The position numbers and the translations under genes were made by a program. From assembly GCF_008932295.1 (NCBI RefSeq), contig NZ_WBWA01000011.1, forward strand, positions 62,001 to 126,000: a stretch of DNA of 64,000 bases, written 5' to 3'. The stretch is from Brucella tritici. GTDB lineage: Bacteria > Pseudomonadota > Alphaproteobacteria > Rhizobiales > Rhizobiaceae. Numbering within the stretch: the first letter of the stretch is position 1; every line of letters starts with the position of its first letter. Shown in pieces: positions 16,974-25,681 of the stretch. The notes beneath the pieces are model-generated. The model was not told the origin of the DNA. It ran no database searches and saw only the letters and a program-made list of their open reading frames with translations.

Positions 16974-17573
16974 ATGACACAGATACTCTATTCGCCTGCT
17001 TCGCCCTACAGCGCGAAGGTGCGCATGGCCGCTCACCATGCCGGCATTCCGTTTGAAAGCGTTGTCGTCAACACCTCGGCGGAACCGGAGAACCTGATCC
17101 ACGCCAATCCGCTCGGAAAAATTCCGACGCTGGTGACGGATGACGGCAAATCGGTTTTCGACAGCCGTGCGATCACCCAGTATCTGAACCGGGTTTCGGG
17201 CAACAAGATTTTCCCGCGCAATGCCGAAAAGCGCACCGATGCAGAGCGCTATGAAGCCATCGCCGACGGTCTTTGCGACGTGCTTCTGGCGCATGTCTAC
17301 GAACGCCGCATGCGTCCGGAAGAGAAAATTCATCAGCCCTGGCTCGACCTGCAATGGCGCAAGGCCGAACGCGCACTCGACCTTCTCAACGAAGCGCCGC
17401 CGCGTCTGGCGGGCAAGCTGCATGGCGGCCATATCGCCGTTGCTGCCGCGCTTGGCTATCTGGCGCTGCGCTTTGAAGGCAAATGGGAACGCAACCGCTC
17501 CAAGCTCAAGCGCTGGATGAAGCGTTTTCAGGAACTGCACCCGGAACTGACGGAACTGCTGCCGCGCGGCTAA
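16974..17573 (+). CDS. glutathione S-transferase family protein
   Basis: A 199-residue protein with an N-terminal thioredoxin-like domain (ILYSPASPYSAKVRMAAH) and a helical C-terminal domain. S/Y residues of SPASPYS occupy the glutathione-contacting position; NPLGKIPTLV and DSRAITQYL carry the cis-Pro and the conserved Asp-Ser that hold glutathione. The C-terminus is very basic. The substrate is unknown. A terminator follows at once. Confidence 0.88.
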   Translation: MTQILYSPASPYSAKVRMAAHHAGIPFESVVVNTSAEPENLIHANPLGKIPTLVTDDGKSVFDSRAITQYLNRVSGNKIFPRNAEKRTDAERYEAIADGLCDVLLAHVYERRMRPEEKIHQPWLDLQWRKAERALDLLNEAPPRLAGKLHGGHIAVAAALGYLALRFEGKWERNRSKLKRWMKRFQELHPELTELLPRG

Positions 17574-17591
17574 CCGGTCTGGAAAGAATGA

Positions 17592-17616
17592 AACCCCGGA
17601 TTTCCGGGGTTTTTTT
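17592..17616. terminator. intrinsic terminator between convergent genes
   Basis: AACCCCGGA, TTT, and CCGGGGTT followed by seven T residues on the plus strand. It ends the GST transcript and lies directly beside the stop of the minus-strand beta-lactamase. Confidence 0.85.
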
Positions 17617-17621
17617 GCAGA

Positions 17622-18794
17622 TTATTGTTTCTTGTCGAGCGCCTGCAATATCCGATAAGCGGCTTTTACGCGCTCATCGATCAGATAATTCCGGTTGGCA
17701 AGCAGGACGATTCCGGTCTTCTTGGCGGGAATAAAGGCCGCATAGGCACCGAAACCGTTGGTCGAGCCTGTCTTGTTGACCAAGACATCGGCTGACGGCT
17801 GCAAGGGCTGATCGAATTTGCCGATTTTGTGCGACTTCAGCGCCATGTCCGACGAATTGCCCGCAAGAAGTGTCTTGAGCGCAGTCGGATAGCTGTAGAA
17901 CTCCCAGCCAAGCCCCTGATTGTTGGCACCGACGTGATAATAACCCGTATGTGTCGCGGCGACGGCCTTCTGGAAATCAGGCTCCAGAGATGAGCTGTCG
18001 ATATTCAGCTCAATGAAGCGGGCGAGATCAAGCGCTGTGGTCTTGATGCCATAGGCCTGCGCATCCAGCGCGCCGCCAGATACCCGGATCGGCTTGTCGG
18101 CTTTGGAATAGCCGTAAGCGTAGTTCTTCATCCGGCTTTCCGGCACATTGACGAAAGTGTTCTTCAGACCAAATGCAGGCAGAAGCTTTTGCTCCACCAG
18201 GACATCGAACGGCTTGTCCATGCTTCGTGCCGCCAGATAGCCGAACAGGCCGATGCTGGGATTCGAATAACGGCGCTGTGTGCCTGCCGGATAGTCCGGC
18301 TTCCATTTCTTGAAATATGCCAGCATCGAACTGTCATCGGTGACAGCATCGGGAAATTGCAGGGGCAATCCGCCCGGTGTGTAGGTCCCAAGATCGAGCA
18401 TGGTGATCTTGTCGAAGCTGCTGCCTGCCAGTTCGGGAGCCCATTTGGTCGCGGGATCGGACAAGGAGAATGCGCCGGTCGCCAGCCCATAGCCGCTGAG
18501 CGTCGCAGTAAACGTCTTGCTGACCGAACCGATCTCGAAAATCGTGTCTTCGTCGACTCTCTGTCCGCTTTCCTTCGATGCCACGCCATAACCGAAGAAG
18601 TGGCTCTTGCCGTCGATGGTTATGGCAACCGCCATGCCGGGAATCTTCTGCTCGGCCATGAGCGGGCGCATGGTTTCATCGACGATACGGCGCAAATCGT
18701 CATCGTTCACCTTGCTTGCAGCCAACGCACCGCTATTCGGGATAATAGCGGCGGTGGCGAGGAAACCGATCAAAAATGTCGTAGATTTTCTCAT
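17622..18794 (-). CDS. ampC: class C beta-lactamase, OCH type
   Basis: A 390-residue AmpC serine beta-lactamase. A signal peptide ends near residue 26 (GALAASKVNDDD). Active-site motifs are SVSK (residues 90-93, nucleophile Ser90), YSN (176-178) and KTGS (341-344), all in normal spacing. The sequence and length are those of the chromosomal OCH enzymes of Ochrobactrum anthropi, which hydrolyse cephalosporins in the periplasm. It is divergent from its LysR-type regulator, as in the classical inducible ampC-ampR arrangement. Assignment to OCH is from recognition, not comparison. Confidence 0.93.
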   Translation of the reverse strand: MRKSTTFLIGFLATAAIIPNSGALAASKVNDDDLRRIVDETMRPLMAEQKIPGMAVAITIDGKSHFFGYGVASKESGQRVDEDTIFEIGSVSKTFTATLSGYGLATGAFSLSDPATKWAPELAGSSFDKITMLDLGTYTPGGLPLQFPDAVTDDSSMLAYFKKWKPDYPAGTQRRYSNPSIGLFGYLAARSMDKPFDVLVEQKLLPAFGLKNTFVNVPESRMKNYAYGYSKADKPIRVSGGALDAQAYGIKTTALDLARFIELNIDSSSLEPDFQKAVAATHTGYYHVGANNQGLGWEFYSYPTALKTLLAGNSSDMALKSHKIGKFDQPLQPSADVLVNKTGSTNGFGAYAAFIPAKKTGIVLLANRNYLIDERVKAAYRILQALDKKQ

Positions 18795-19008
18795 GACAGA
18801 TGAATAAACCTCATGATTATGCGTTCCGCTACGTCTTTCTCAAGACATAGCCGGTATTGCGCGATTCATTATATTGAAGCCCGTTTACAGCATTTTTTCA
18901 ACGCTTCTGCGGGATATAAGCCTATCAGGCCCTGCTGATATACGATGCTTGCGCAAAGAGGACAAACGACGTTATCTAGCATTTGGCATTAGAAAAATTT
19001 GGGGCAAC
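18795..19008. promoter_or_regulatory. ampC-ampR divergent control region
   Basis: The 214 bases between the two starts should hold both promoters and the AmpR operator. A dyad GTCTT-TCTC-AAGAC (18833-18846) lies about 40 bases before ampC. I could not recognise a clear T-N11-A operator by eye. Confidence 0.45.
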
Positions 19009-19884
19009 ATGGTTCGACCGCATCTCCCGCTCAATTCCCTGCGCGCCTTCGAGGCGTCGGCGCGTCACTTGAGTTTTACGAAGGCCGCGATTGAACTTTG
19101 CGTTACACAAGCCGCTGTCAGCCATCAGGTCAAAAGCCTCGAAACCCGCCTGAATGTGACTTTGTTCGAGCGCCTGCCGCGCGGGCTGATGCTGACGAGC
19201 GAAGGAGAAACGCTGCTCCCCACATTGAAGGACGCATTCGACAGGATTGCCGGAACGCTTGAACGTTTCGAAGCGGGGCATTATCGGGAAATATTGCGCG
19301 TGGGTGCAGTCGGCACGCTGGCCGTCGGCTGGCTTCTGCCACGTCTGCGCGATTTTCAGAATCGTTATCCGTTCATCGATCTGCGGCTTTCGACCAACAA
19401 CAACCGGGTGGACATAGCGGCGGAGGGCCTCGATTACGCCATCCGTTTCGGCAGCGGCGCCTGGCATGGCATCGACGCAACCCGATTGCTGGAAGCACCG
19501 TTGTCACCGCTTTGCATTCCGGAACTGGCACAGGAATTGCGAACACCAGCCGATCTCGCGCGGCATATTTTATTGCGCTCCTACCGTGCCGATGAATGGA
19601 CGCAGTGGTTTATGGCAGCAGGCGTCACGGGCGACATGCCCCTGCCCCGAAGCATCATGTTCGATTCGTCGCTCGCGATGATGGAAGCAGCCATGCAGGG
19701 AGCGGGCGTAGCACTTGCGCCGCCGCTGATGTTCTCCCGTCAGTTGCTCTCGGAAACGATCATTCAGCCATTCGACACAACGGTGACGATGGGCAGCTAC
19801 TGGCTGACGAGGCTGCAATCACGGTCGGAAACGCAAGCAATGGCTGCATTTCGCGACTGGCTGGTTGAGATAGCGAGCCTCTAA
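19009..19884 (+). CDS. ampR: LysR-type regulator of the beta-lactamase (AmpR)
   Basis: A 291-residue LysR-family protein, the usual AmpR length. The N-terminal helix-turn-helix reads LRAFEASARHLSFTKAAIEL, CVTQAAVSHQVKSLE, typical of AmpR. The effector-binding domain (about residues 90-290) senses muropeptides in this family: UDP-MurNAc-pentapeptide keeps it repressive and anhydro-muropeptides activate it. The ATG at 19009 aligns with other AmpR starts; a frame from 18874 would add 45 residues through the promoter. It is divergent from ampC. Confidence 0.9.
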   Translation: MVRPHLPLNSLRAFEASARHLSFTKAAIELCVTQAAVSHQVKSLETRLNVTLFERLPRGLMLTSEGETLLPTLKDAFDRIAGTLERFEAGHYREILRVGAVGTLAVGWLLPRLRDFQNRYPFIDLRLSTNNNRVDIAAEGLDYAIRFGSGAWHGIDATRLLEAPLSPLCIPELAQELRTPADLARHILLRSYRADEWTQWFMAAGVTGDMPLPRSIMFDSSLAMMEAAMQGAGVALAPPLMFSRQLLSETIIQPFDTTVTMGSYWLTRLQSRSETQAMAAFRDWLVEIASL

Positions 19885-19902
19885 CCCTAAAAAACATAAC
19901 AA

Positions 19903-19930
19903 AAAACCGGGCAGTTGCCTGCCCGGTTTT
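19903..19930. terminator. intrinsic bidirectional terminator
   Basis: AAAACCGGGCAG, TTG and CCTGCCCGGTTTT form a strong stem with A residues on one side and T on the other. It separates the convergent ampR and omp25. Confidence 0.8.
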
Positions 19931-19951
19931 CCGTGTTCAATTATCAGATAA

Positions 19952-20593
19952 TTAGAACTTGTAGCCAACGCCGACGCGGATGTCGTGGGTGTCGAGCTTG
20001 TTACGAACCGTTTCGGTGCCAAGATCATAGTTCTTGTTGCCGAACTGGGTGTAACGGTATTCGACGCGGCCCAGGATGTTGTCCGTGAGCTTGGCTTCCA
20101 GACCGGCACCAGCAGTCCAACCAACGCGGAACTTGCTTTCGTCGTCAAAGCCGTTGTCGAGCTTAACCTGCGAACCGGCAACACCAGCAGTGATGTACGG
20201 CATAACCGGGTTCAGGTCGTAGCCGAGACGTGCGCGCAGCGAGCCTTCGAAGCCCTGCTTGACTTCCAGACCGTCCTTGGACTTCTTGGCCCAGGAGTAA
20301 CCGGCGTCACCTTCAACACCGTATACGAACTGGTCCTGCTGGAAGTTCCAGCCAGCGTAAGCGCCAGCCTTCATGTCGTCAGGCTTGATGGTGCCAACGG
20401 CGTCGGTCTTGGCCTTGTTCCAGCCGTAGCCGAGGTACAGACCGGTGTAGCCACCAGCCCAGCTATACTGCGGAGCCATTTCAACCGGAGCCGGAACAGG
20501 AGGCTGTTCCTGAATGGCATCAGCAGCGAAAGCAGTCGCAGAGAACGGCAGCAGCGCAGCCGAGGCGATTACGAGAGACTTAAGAGTGCGCAT
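19952..20593 (-). CDS. omp25: outer membrane protein Omp25
   Basis: A 213-residue protein, exactly the size of Brucella Omp25. It has a 23-residue signal peptide ([15 protein letters not shown] to FAADAI) and an eight-stranded beta-barrel of the Omp25/Omp31 family, with [13 protein letters not shown] near the start of the barrel and the final strand [11 protein letters not shown] ending in Phe for BamA recognition. Omp25 is an abundant, antigenic outer-membrane protein bound to peptidoglycan. The ATG at 20593 begins the signal peptide. Longer readings to 20689 run into its promoter. Confidence 0.93.
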   Translation of the reverse strand: MRTLKSLVIASAALLPFSATAFAADAIQEQPPVPAPVEMAPQYSWAGGYTGLYLGYGWNKAKTDAVGTIKPDDMKAGAYAGWNFQQDQFVYGVEGDAGYSWAKKSKDGLEVKQGFEGSLRARLGYDLNPVMPYITAGVAGSQVKLDNGFDDESKFRVGWTAGAGLEAKLTDNILGRVEYRYTQFGNKNYDLGTETVRNKLDTHDIRVGVGYKF

Positions 20594-20962
20594 AGCATTC
20601 TCCTTACACAAATTACCTTTTGCGCGGTCCCTTATCGGGCGGGCGATGTTGGGAGCAAATCGTCCATGCCGCGCTGACAGGACCGACATATCGGCGGTAA
20701 TTGCGGCACGAAATGCCCGCTTCTGTGGAGAGAACCTGACGAGAACGTGGCAAAAATGCGATGTTGCATTATCGCAACGCCGGATTCAGCCACCTATATA
20801 GTGGGAGAGTTTCGATTGCGGCGACCGCAACAACCGGCAGAAAGAAACGAAGTCGCTGAAATCTCTATCAATTTGTCAGTTATGAATGTTGCAGCCGCTG
20901 TTTTTAGCTGCAATCTTCCGACCGAAATGGCATGAAATCGACTGAAGAATCTCGATAAGAAA
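20594..20962. other. divergent promoter region of omp25 and the SDR-uvrC operon
   Basis: About 370 bases without a gene. GTTGC-N6-GCAAC (20764-20779) is an imperfectly placed dyad and may be a regulator site. No RNA gene was recognised. Confidence 0.4.
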
Positions 20963-21757
20963 GTGTTTACCGTGTTGAACGATCACGAGCCCCGCCTGCT
21001 TGCTAAATGTCCGGTTCTGGTCACCGGCGGCGCACGGCGTATTGGCAAGGCAATTGTCGAGGACCTTGCCGCCCATGGCTTCCCGGTCGCCATACACTAT
21101 AATCACTCCATCGATGAAGGCGCGGCCCTTGCAGCGGCCATAAACGAACAAGGCGGGAAGGCCTGTGTCGTGCGCGCAGACCTTTCATCCGAATCCGATG
21201 TTCGCAATCTTGTGGAGGATGCGTCACGCCAGATCGGGCCGATCCGGCTTCTGGTCAACAATGCATCGCTCTTTGAAGATGATCGCATCGGCCAACTGGA
21301 TATGGCGCTGTGGGACAAGCACTTTGCCATCCATCTCAAGGCGCCGGTCCTGCTGGCCGAAGAAATGGCGAAAGCCCTGCCCAGCGGCGAAGAGGCGCTT
21401 GTCGTCAATGTCATCGACCAGCGCGTCTGGAAGCTCAACCCGAATTTCTTTTCCTATACGCTTTCGAAGACAGCCCTCTGGAATGCCACCCGAACCATGG
21501 CGCAGGCGCTTGCACCGCAAATCCGGGTCAATGCAATCGCACCCGGCCCAACATTGCCGAGCGAACGGCAGAAGCCTGGCGATTTCGAACAGCAGGTCGA
21601 GAAACTTCTTTTGCAGCGTGCGCCGGAATTGTCGGAATTTGGGCGTACTGTTCGCTATTTCTGGGAAAGCCGCTCCGTCACCGGCCAGATGATCGCACTT
21701 GACGGCGGACAGCATCTGGCCTGGGAAACCCCGGATATTGCAGGAATTACGGAATGA
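20963..21757 (+). CDS. short-chain dehydrogenase/reductase (FolM/pteridine-reductase-like)
   Basis: A 264-residue classical SDR. The cofactor motif [12 protein letters not shown] has an Arg after the glycines, which favours [14 protein letters not shown] and the catalytic Y-x-x-x-K in [14 protein letters not shown] follow, and the C-terminal [12 protein letters not shown] is typical. GGARRIG and the overall pattern fit the pteridine reductase or dihydromonapterin reductase subgroup, but the substrate is inferred. The start is GTG at 20963; GTG at 20972 is also in frame. The stop overlaps the uvrC start by four bases (ATGA). Confidence 0.8.
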   Translation: MFTVLNDHEPRLLAKCPVLVTGGARRIGKAIVEDLAAHGFPVAIHYNHSIDEGAALAAAINEQGGKACVVRADLSSESDVRNLVEDASRQIGPIRLLVNNASLFEDDRIGQLDMALWDKHFAIHLKAPVLLAEEMAKALPSGEEALVVNVIDQRVWKLNPNFFSYTLSKTALWNATRTMAQALAPQIRVNAIAPGPTLPSERQKPGDFEQQVEKLLLQRAPELSEFGRTVRYFWESRSVTGQMIALDGGQHLAWETPDIAGITE

Positions 21758-23829
21758 CTGGAAACCGCAAGAACAATGAGGATGCCGTTGCAAATCTGCC
21801 GTCCGATGACGAGCAGGATGTGGCCGGTATTATCATTGGTGACGCGGAAACCGACGATGATGACGAGACCGACGATATAGCCGATGTTCCGGCCTCTCCG
21901 TCCGCTGCCGATTCCATTCAATGGGATTCCTCGGATGGCCTGCCGGATATTGAAGGCCTGAGCGGTCAGGACATCATCAATGCTTTCGTGAAGCGCCTGC
22001 CGAACAATCCGGGCGTCTACCGCATGTTCAACAGCGATGGTGACGTGCTCTATGTCGGCAAGGCACGCAATCTCAAGAAGCGCGTTTCCAACTATGCGCG
22101 CGGCGTCGGCCATTCGAATCGCATCACGCGGATGATCCGCGAAACGGTGACGATGGAATTCGTCGTCACCCGGACGGAAACCGAAGCCTTGTTGCTGGAA
22201 GCCAATCTCATCAAGAGGTTGCGTCCGCGCTTCAACGTGCTGATGCGCGACGACAAGTCGTTTCCCTATATTCTTCTGACCGGCGACCATCGGGCACCCG
22301 GCATTTTCAAGCATCGCGGTGCGCGGTCCCGCAAGGGAGACTATTTCGGTCCCTTCGCCTCTGCCGGTGCCGTTGGTCGCACGATCAACGCGCTTCAGCG
22401 CGCCTTCCTGCTGCGGACCTGCACGGATTCGGTTTTTGAAACGCGTACCCGTCCCTGCCTTCTCTTTCAGATCAAGCGTTGTTCCGGCCCCTGCACGCAC
22501 GAGATCAGCGATGAGAACTATGCCGAACTCGTCAATGAGGCCAAGGCGTTTCTTTCCGGCAAGAGCCAGTCGGTAAAGGACCACCTCGCAACGGCAATGC
22601 AGGCCGCGTCGGCGGACCTTGATTTTGAGCATGCAGCCGTTTACCGGGATCGTCTGGCGGCGCTTTCTCATGTGCAATCCCATCAGGGCATCAATCCGCA
22701 GACGGTTGAAGAGGCTGACGCCTTTGCCATCCATCAGGAAGGCGGCATGACCTGCATTCAGGTCTTCTTCTTCCGTACCGGCCAGAACTGGGGCAATCGC
22801 GCCTATTTCCCCAAGGCGGACAGTTCGCTCGGCCCGGCAGAGGTTCTGGGGGCATTCCTGTCCCAGTTCTATGACGACAAGCCATGTCCGCGGCTGGTTC
22901 TCCTGTCCGAGACGGTTGAGGAGCAATCGCTTATTGCCGAAGCGCTCTCGACGCGCGCGGGCCATAAGGTACAAGTCAACGTCCCCCAACGCGGAGAGAA
23001 GAAGGATCTTGTCGATTACGCGCTTACCAATGCGCGCGAAGCGCTTGGACGGCGGCTTGCTGAAACATCTTCGCAAGCCCGGCTGTTGCAAGGCATGGCC
23101 GAAACCTTCGGCCTGTCCCAGCCACCGCGCAGGATCGAGGTCTATGATAACTCGCATATCATGGGTACGAATGCTGTCGGCGGCATGATCGTCGCGGGAC
23201 CGGAAGGCTTCGTCAAAAATCAGTACCGCAAGTTCAACATCCGCTCGACCGATATTACGCCGGGCGACGACTTCGGCATGATGCGCGAGGTAATCGAGCG
23301 GCGCTTCTCACGGCTGGTCAAGGAACATGGCACGCCGGAAGAGTCGACTGACGCAGAGGTAACCGACACGTTTCCTGCGTGGCCCGACGTCATTCTGATC
23401 GACGGCGGGCAAGGTCAGGTTGGCGCGGTCAGGCAAATTCTCGGCGAGCTTGGGATCAGCCATCTCGTCAATGCAATCGGCATTGCCAAGGGCGTCGACC
23501 GTGAAGCAGGGCGCGAACGTTTCTTCGTGGAAGGCAAGCAGGCCTTTACACTGCCGCCGCGCGATCCCGTGCTCTATTTCATCCAGCGCCTGCGCGATGA
23601 AGCGCACCGGTTTGCCATCGGCACACACCGCGCCCGGCGCAAGAAGGAAATGGTCAAGAACCCGCTCGATGAGATTGCGGGAATCGGTCCGTCGCGAAAG
23701 CGTGCGCTTCTGCACCATTTCGGAACCGCAAAGGCCGTCTCCAGAGCCGCGGTTGCCGATCTGATGCAGATCGAAGGCATCTCTGAGGCCATGGCCAAGA
23801 CGATTCACGATCATTTTCGTGACAGATGA
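21754..23829 (+). CDS. uvrC: excinuclease ABC subunit C
   Basis: A 691-residue UvrC, which makes the two incisions in nucleotide excision repair. An acidic N-terminal extension (about 70 residues, rich in Asp/Glu) precedes the GIY-YIG domain ([26 protein letters not shown]). A UVR motif that binds UvrB ([14 protein letters not shown], about residues 290-305), the RNase H-like endonuclease domain ([11 protein letters not shown]... ILIDGGQGQ) and two helix-hairpin-helix motifs at the end follow. The acidic extension is common in Rhizobiales. It overlaps the SDR gene. Confidence 0.96.
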   Translation: MTGNRKNNEDAVANLPSDDEQDVAGIIIGDAETDDDDETDDIADVPASPSAADSIQWDSSDGLPDIEGLSGQDIINAFVKRLPNNPGVYRMFNSDGDVLYVGKARNLKKRVSNYARGVGHSNRITRMIRETVTMEFVVTRTETEALLLEANLIKRLRPRFNVLMRDDKSFPYILLTGDHRAPGIFKHRGARSRKGDYFGPFASAGAVGRTINALQRAFLLRTCTDSVFETRTRPCLLFQIKRCSGPCTHEISDENYAELVNEAKAFLSGKSQSVKDHLATAMQAASADLDFEHAAVYRDRLAALSHVQSHQGINPQTVEEADAFAIHQEGGMTCIQVFFFRTGQNWGNRAYFPKADSSLGPAEVLGAFLSQFYDDKPCPRLVLLSETVEEQSLIAEALSTRAGHKVQVNVPQRGEKKDLVDYALTNAREALGRRLAETSSQARLLQGMAETFGLSQPPRRIEVYDNSHIMGTNAVGGMIVAGPEGFVKNQYRKFNIRSTDITPGDDFGMMREVIERRFSRLVKEHGTPEESTDAEVTDTFPAWPDVILIDGGQGQVGAVRQILGELGISHLVNAIGIAKGVDREAGRERFFVEGKQAFTLPPRDPVLYFIQRLRDEAHRFAIGTHRARRKKEMVKNPLDEIAGIGPSRKRALLHHFGTAKAVSRAAVADLMQIEGISEAMAKTIHDHFRDR

Positions 23830-23948
23830 CGTAATTTTGTCCGGAATTGAGGCGCAAGCGTCATTAGGTCCCGGTAGAATATATTCGCAGGTGTTGATTT
23901 TAACGGTCATCCCTGTTGATGTGCGGCTGACAACGATGCGGCGGAACA

Positions 23949-24533
23949 ATGCAGAAAAAACATACCCTCTCCTTGCCCAATATCCTCACCTATGGCCGGA
24001 TCATTGCCGTGCCGCTTGTGGTGTTGTGCTTCTTTATCGAGGGGAGACTGGAATCGAGCGATTTCGCCCGATGGACCGCCCTGGGATTGTTTGCCGTCGC
24101 CAGCATCACGGATTTTTTCGACGGCTATCTCGCCCGCATCTGGAAGCAGACCTCGACCATCGGTCGCATGCTTGACCCGATTGCCGACAAGCTTCTCGTA
24201 TCCGCCATCCTGCTGCTCCTTGCAGCCGACGGAACCATTGCCGGCTGGACGCTTTGGGCTGCGATCATCATCCTGTGCCGCGAAATTCTGGTTTCGGGGC
24301 TGCGTGAATATCTTGCCGAGCTGAAGGTCAGCGTTCCCGTTTCCCGTCTCGCCAAATGGAAGACGACAGCACAAATGATTGCGCTCGCATTTCTGCTCGC
24401 AGGCCCTGCCGGTGACAAAGTTATGCCCTATGTAACGGAAATTGGCATTGTACTGCTTTGGATCTCGGCGCTTCTGACGCTTTATACGGGCTGGGATTAC
24501 TTCAAGGCGGGCCTCAAACACGTAATGGATTGA
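23949..24533 (+). CDS. pgsA: CDP-diacylglycerol-glycerol-3-phosphate 3-phosphatidyltransferase
   Basis: A 194-residue PgsA, an inner-membrane enzyme that makes phosphatidylglycerophosphate, precursor of phosphatidylglycerol and cardiolipin. The CDP-alcohol phosphatidyltransferase motif is complete: TDFFDGYLAR, then GRMLDPIADK (D-x2-D-G-x2-A-R-x8-G-x3-D-x3-D). About five hydrophobic segments. It is followed after four bases by moaD, so the three genes pgsA-moaD-moaE form one unit, a pairing common in Rhizobiales. Confidence 0.95.
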   Translation: MQKKHTLSLPNILTYGRIIAVPLVVLCFFIEGRLESSDFARWTALGLFAVASITDFFDGYLARIWKQTSTIGRMLDPIADKLLVSAILLLLAADGTIAGWTLWAAIIILCREILVSGLREYLAELKVSVPVSRLAKWKTTAQMIALAFLLAGPAGDKVMPYVTEIGIVLLWISALLTLYTGWDYFKAGLKHVMD

Positions 24534-24537
24534 TCCA

Positions 24538-24795
24538 GTGGCGGTAAAACTCGTCTATTTCGCATGGGTGCGCGAGAAAATCGGCAAGGGTGAAGAAGTC
24601 ATCGAACTCCCCTCACCCAAAACAACCGTGGGCGATCTGATCAGCCACCTGAAATCGCGCGGCGAGGAATATGAAGCGGCTTTCGAGCATGAGCATGTCA
24701 TTCGCGCCGCGATCAACCAGGAACATGCCGAGCATATTGAACTCGTGAATGACGGCGATGAAGTTGCGCTCTTTCCTCCCATGACGGGGGGATGA
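24538..24795 (+). CDS. moaD: molybdopterin synthase sulfur carrier subunit
   Basis: An 85-residue ubiquitin-like MoaD. It ends in the double glycine MTGG that is adenylated by MoeB and then carries the thiocarboxylate used to build the dithiolene of molybdopterin. VALFPPMTGG is the conserved tail. The start is GTG at 24538, following the pgsA stop by four bases. moaE is the next gene, but a palindromic repeat of about 150 bases separates them. Confidence 0.93.
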   Translation: MAVKLVYFAWVREKIGKGEEVIELPSPKTTVGDLISHLKSRGEEYEAAFEHEHVIRAAINQEHAEHIELVNDGDEVALFPPMTGG

Positions 24796-24807
24796 GATGA
24801 GCGGGCC

Positions 24808-24956
24808 AGAGCATTTCCAGCAAAGGCGCGGAGCGCCTACGCGGGGAAATCAGTCCACAGGACTGATTTCTAATCCCGCTCCGATGCGCAGGATAATGCG
24901 TAAAAACAAAACGATAGGGCATTTTCAATGATTCAAGCAAAACCGGAAATGCCCTA
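24808..24956. repeat. palindromic repeat inserted between moaD and moaE
   Basis: The element begins AGAGCATTTCC (24808-24818) and ends with the inverted GGAAATGCCCT (24945-24955). Inside is a perfect palindrome GAAATCAGTCC-ACA-GGACTGATTTC (24846-24870). Further right, GGATAATGCGTAAAAACAAA matches parts of the repeats at 5.8 and 48.1 kb. Its last bases GGAAATGCCCTA stand directly before the moaE ATG at 24957, so the probable ribosome site of moaE (GGAAAT) belongs to the repeat. Confidence 0.7.
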
Positions 24957-25424
24957 ATGACATGCCCACTTTTCGTCGGCATAAGAAACGAAGACTTCGA
25001 CACGGCAGCGGAGCTGCGCAAGCTTGAGCACGGGCGAACGGATATCGGCGCCATCGTCACCTTTACCGGCCTGTGTCGCGATGAAAGCGGCACGCTTTCC
25101 GCTCTGGAGCTGGAGCATTATCCCGGCATGGCCGAAGCGGAAATCACCCGCATCGCCCGACAGGCTATCGAGCGCTGGCCGATAACAGCCCTCACGATCA
25201 TTCATCGTTACGGGCTCATCAAACCGGGCGAAAACATCGTTCTGGTCGCAGCAGCATCATCGCATCGACACGCGGCTTTCGAAGCCGCCTCTTTTCTGAT
25301 GGATTACATGAAAACCGATGCCCCATTCTGGAAAAGGGAGCATCTTGCAGACGGTTCGGTCGGCGGTTGGGTGTCGTCCAAAGAGGAAGACGAGAAGATT
25401 CGCGACCGCTGGCAGCAGTCATAA
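24957..25424 (+). CDS. moaE: molybdopterin synthase catalytic subunit
   Basis: A 155-residue MoaE, which with thiocarboxylated MoaD converts cyclic pyranopterin monophosphate to molybdopterin. Landmarks are GAIVTFTGLCRD, LELEHYPGMAE, IHRYGLIKPGENIVLVAAASSHRHAAF, and MDYMKTDAPFWKRE with the catalytic Lys. The start is at the exact right edge of the repeat element that separates it from moaD. Confidence 0.95.
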   Translation: MTCPLFVGIRNEDFDTAAELRKLEHGRTDIGAIVTFTGLCRDESGTLSALELEHYPGMAEAEITRIARQAIERWPITALTIIHRYGLIKPGENIVLVAAASSHRHAAFEAASFLMDYMKTDAPFWKREHLADGSVGGWVSSKEEDEKIRDRWQQS

Positions 25425-25465
25425 GCTTTCGATTACTGGCTATTCTATTGATCCCCTTTCTCATT

Positions 25466-25480
25466 TTAATTGCGAATTAA
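25466..25480. promoter_or_regulatory. perfect CtrA-type motif (TTAA-N7-TTAA)
   Basis: TTAATTGCGAATTAA fits the CtrA consensus, and a third TTAA follows at 25485-25488. It is in the AT-rich gap between moaE and the YbaY/META protein, about 200 bases before that gene's start. AT-rich sequence raises the chance of a random match. Confidence 0.3.
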
Positions 25481-25681
25481 CTATTTAACCCCCTAAAATA
25501 ACGGGTAATTTGGTTAGCACGTTCTTGCGCTGCCACAATTTTCACATGAAGATTTCGCTAATGTCGGCATTATGAATCAGGCGCTGACAAGCGATGATGA
25601 CAGACAGATTGGAATCCGCATCAGCGCCATCTGTCTTGCAACAAACAACGCGTGCGGGAACGGAAGTTTCGGGCTTTGACG

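Noticed and set aside
21655..23157. 500-codon open frame on the minus strand opposite uvrC
   Set aside because: Antisense to a complete, well-recognised UvrC. Composition rich in Arg/Gly/His is typical of a shadow frame.
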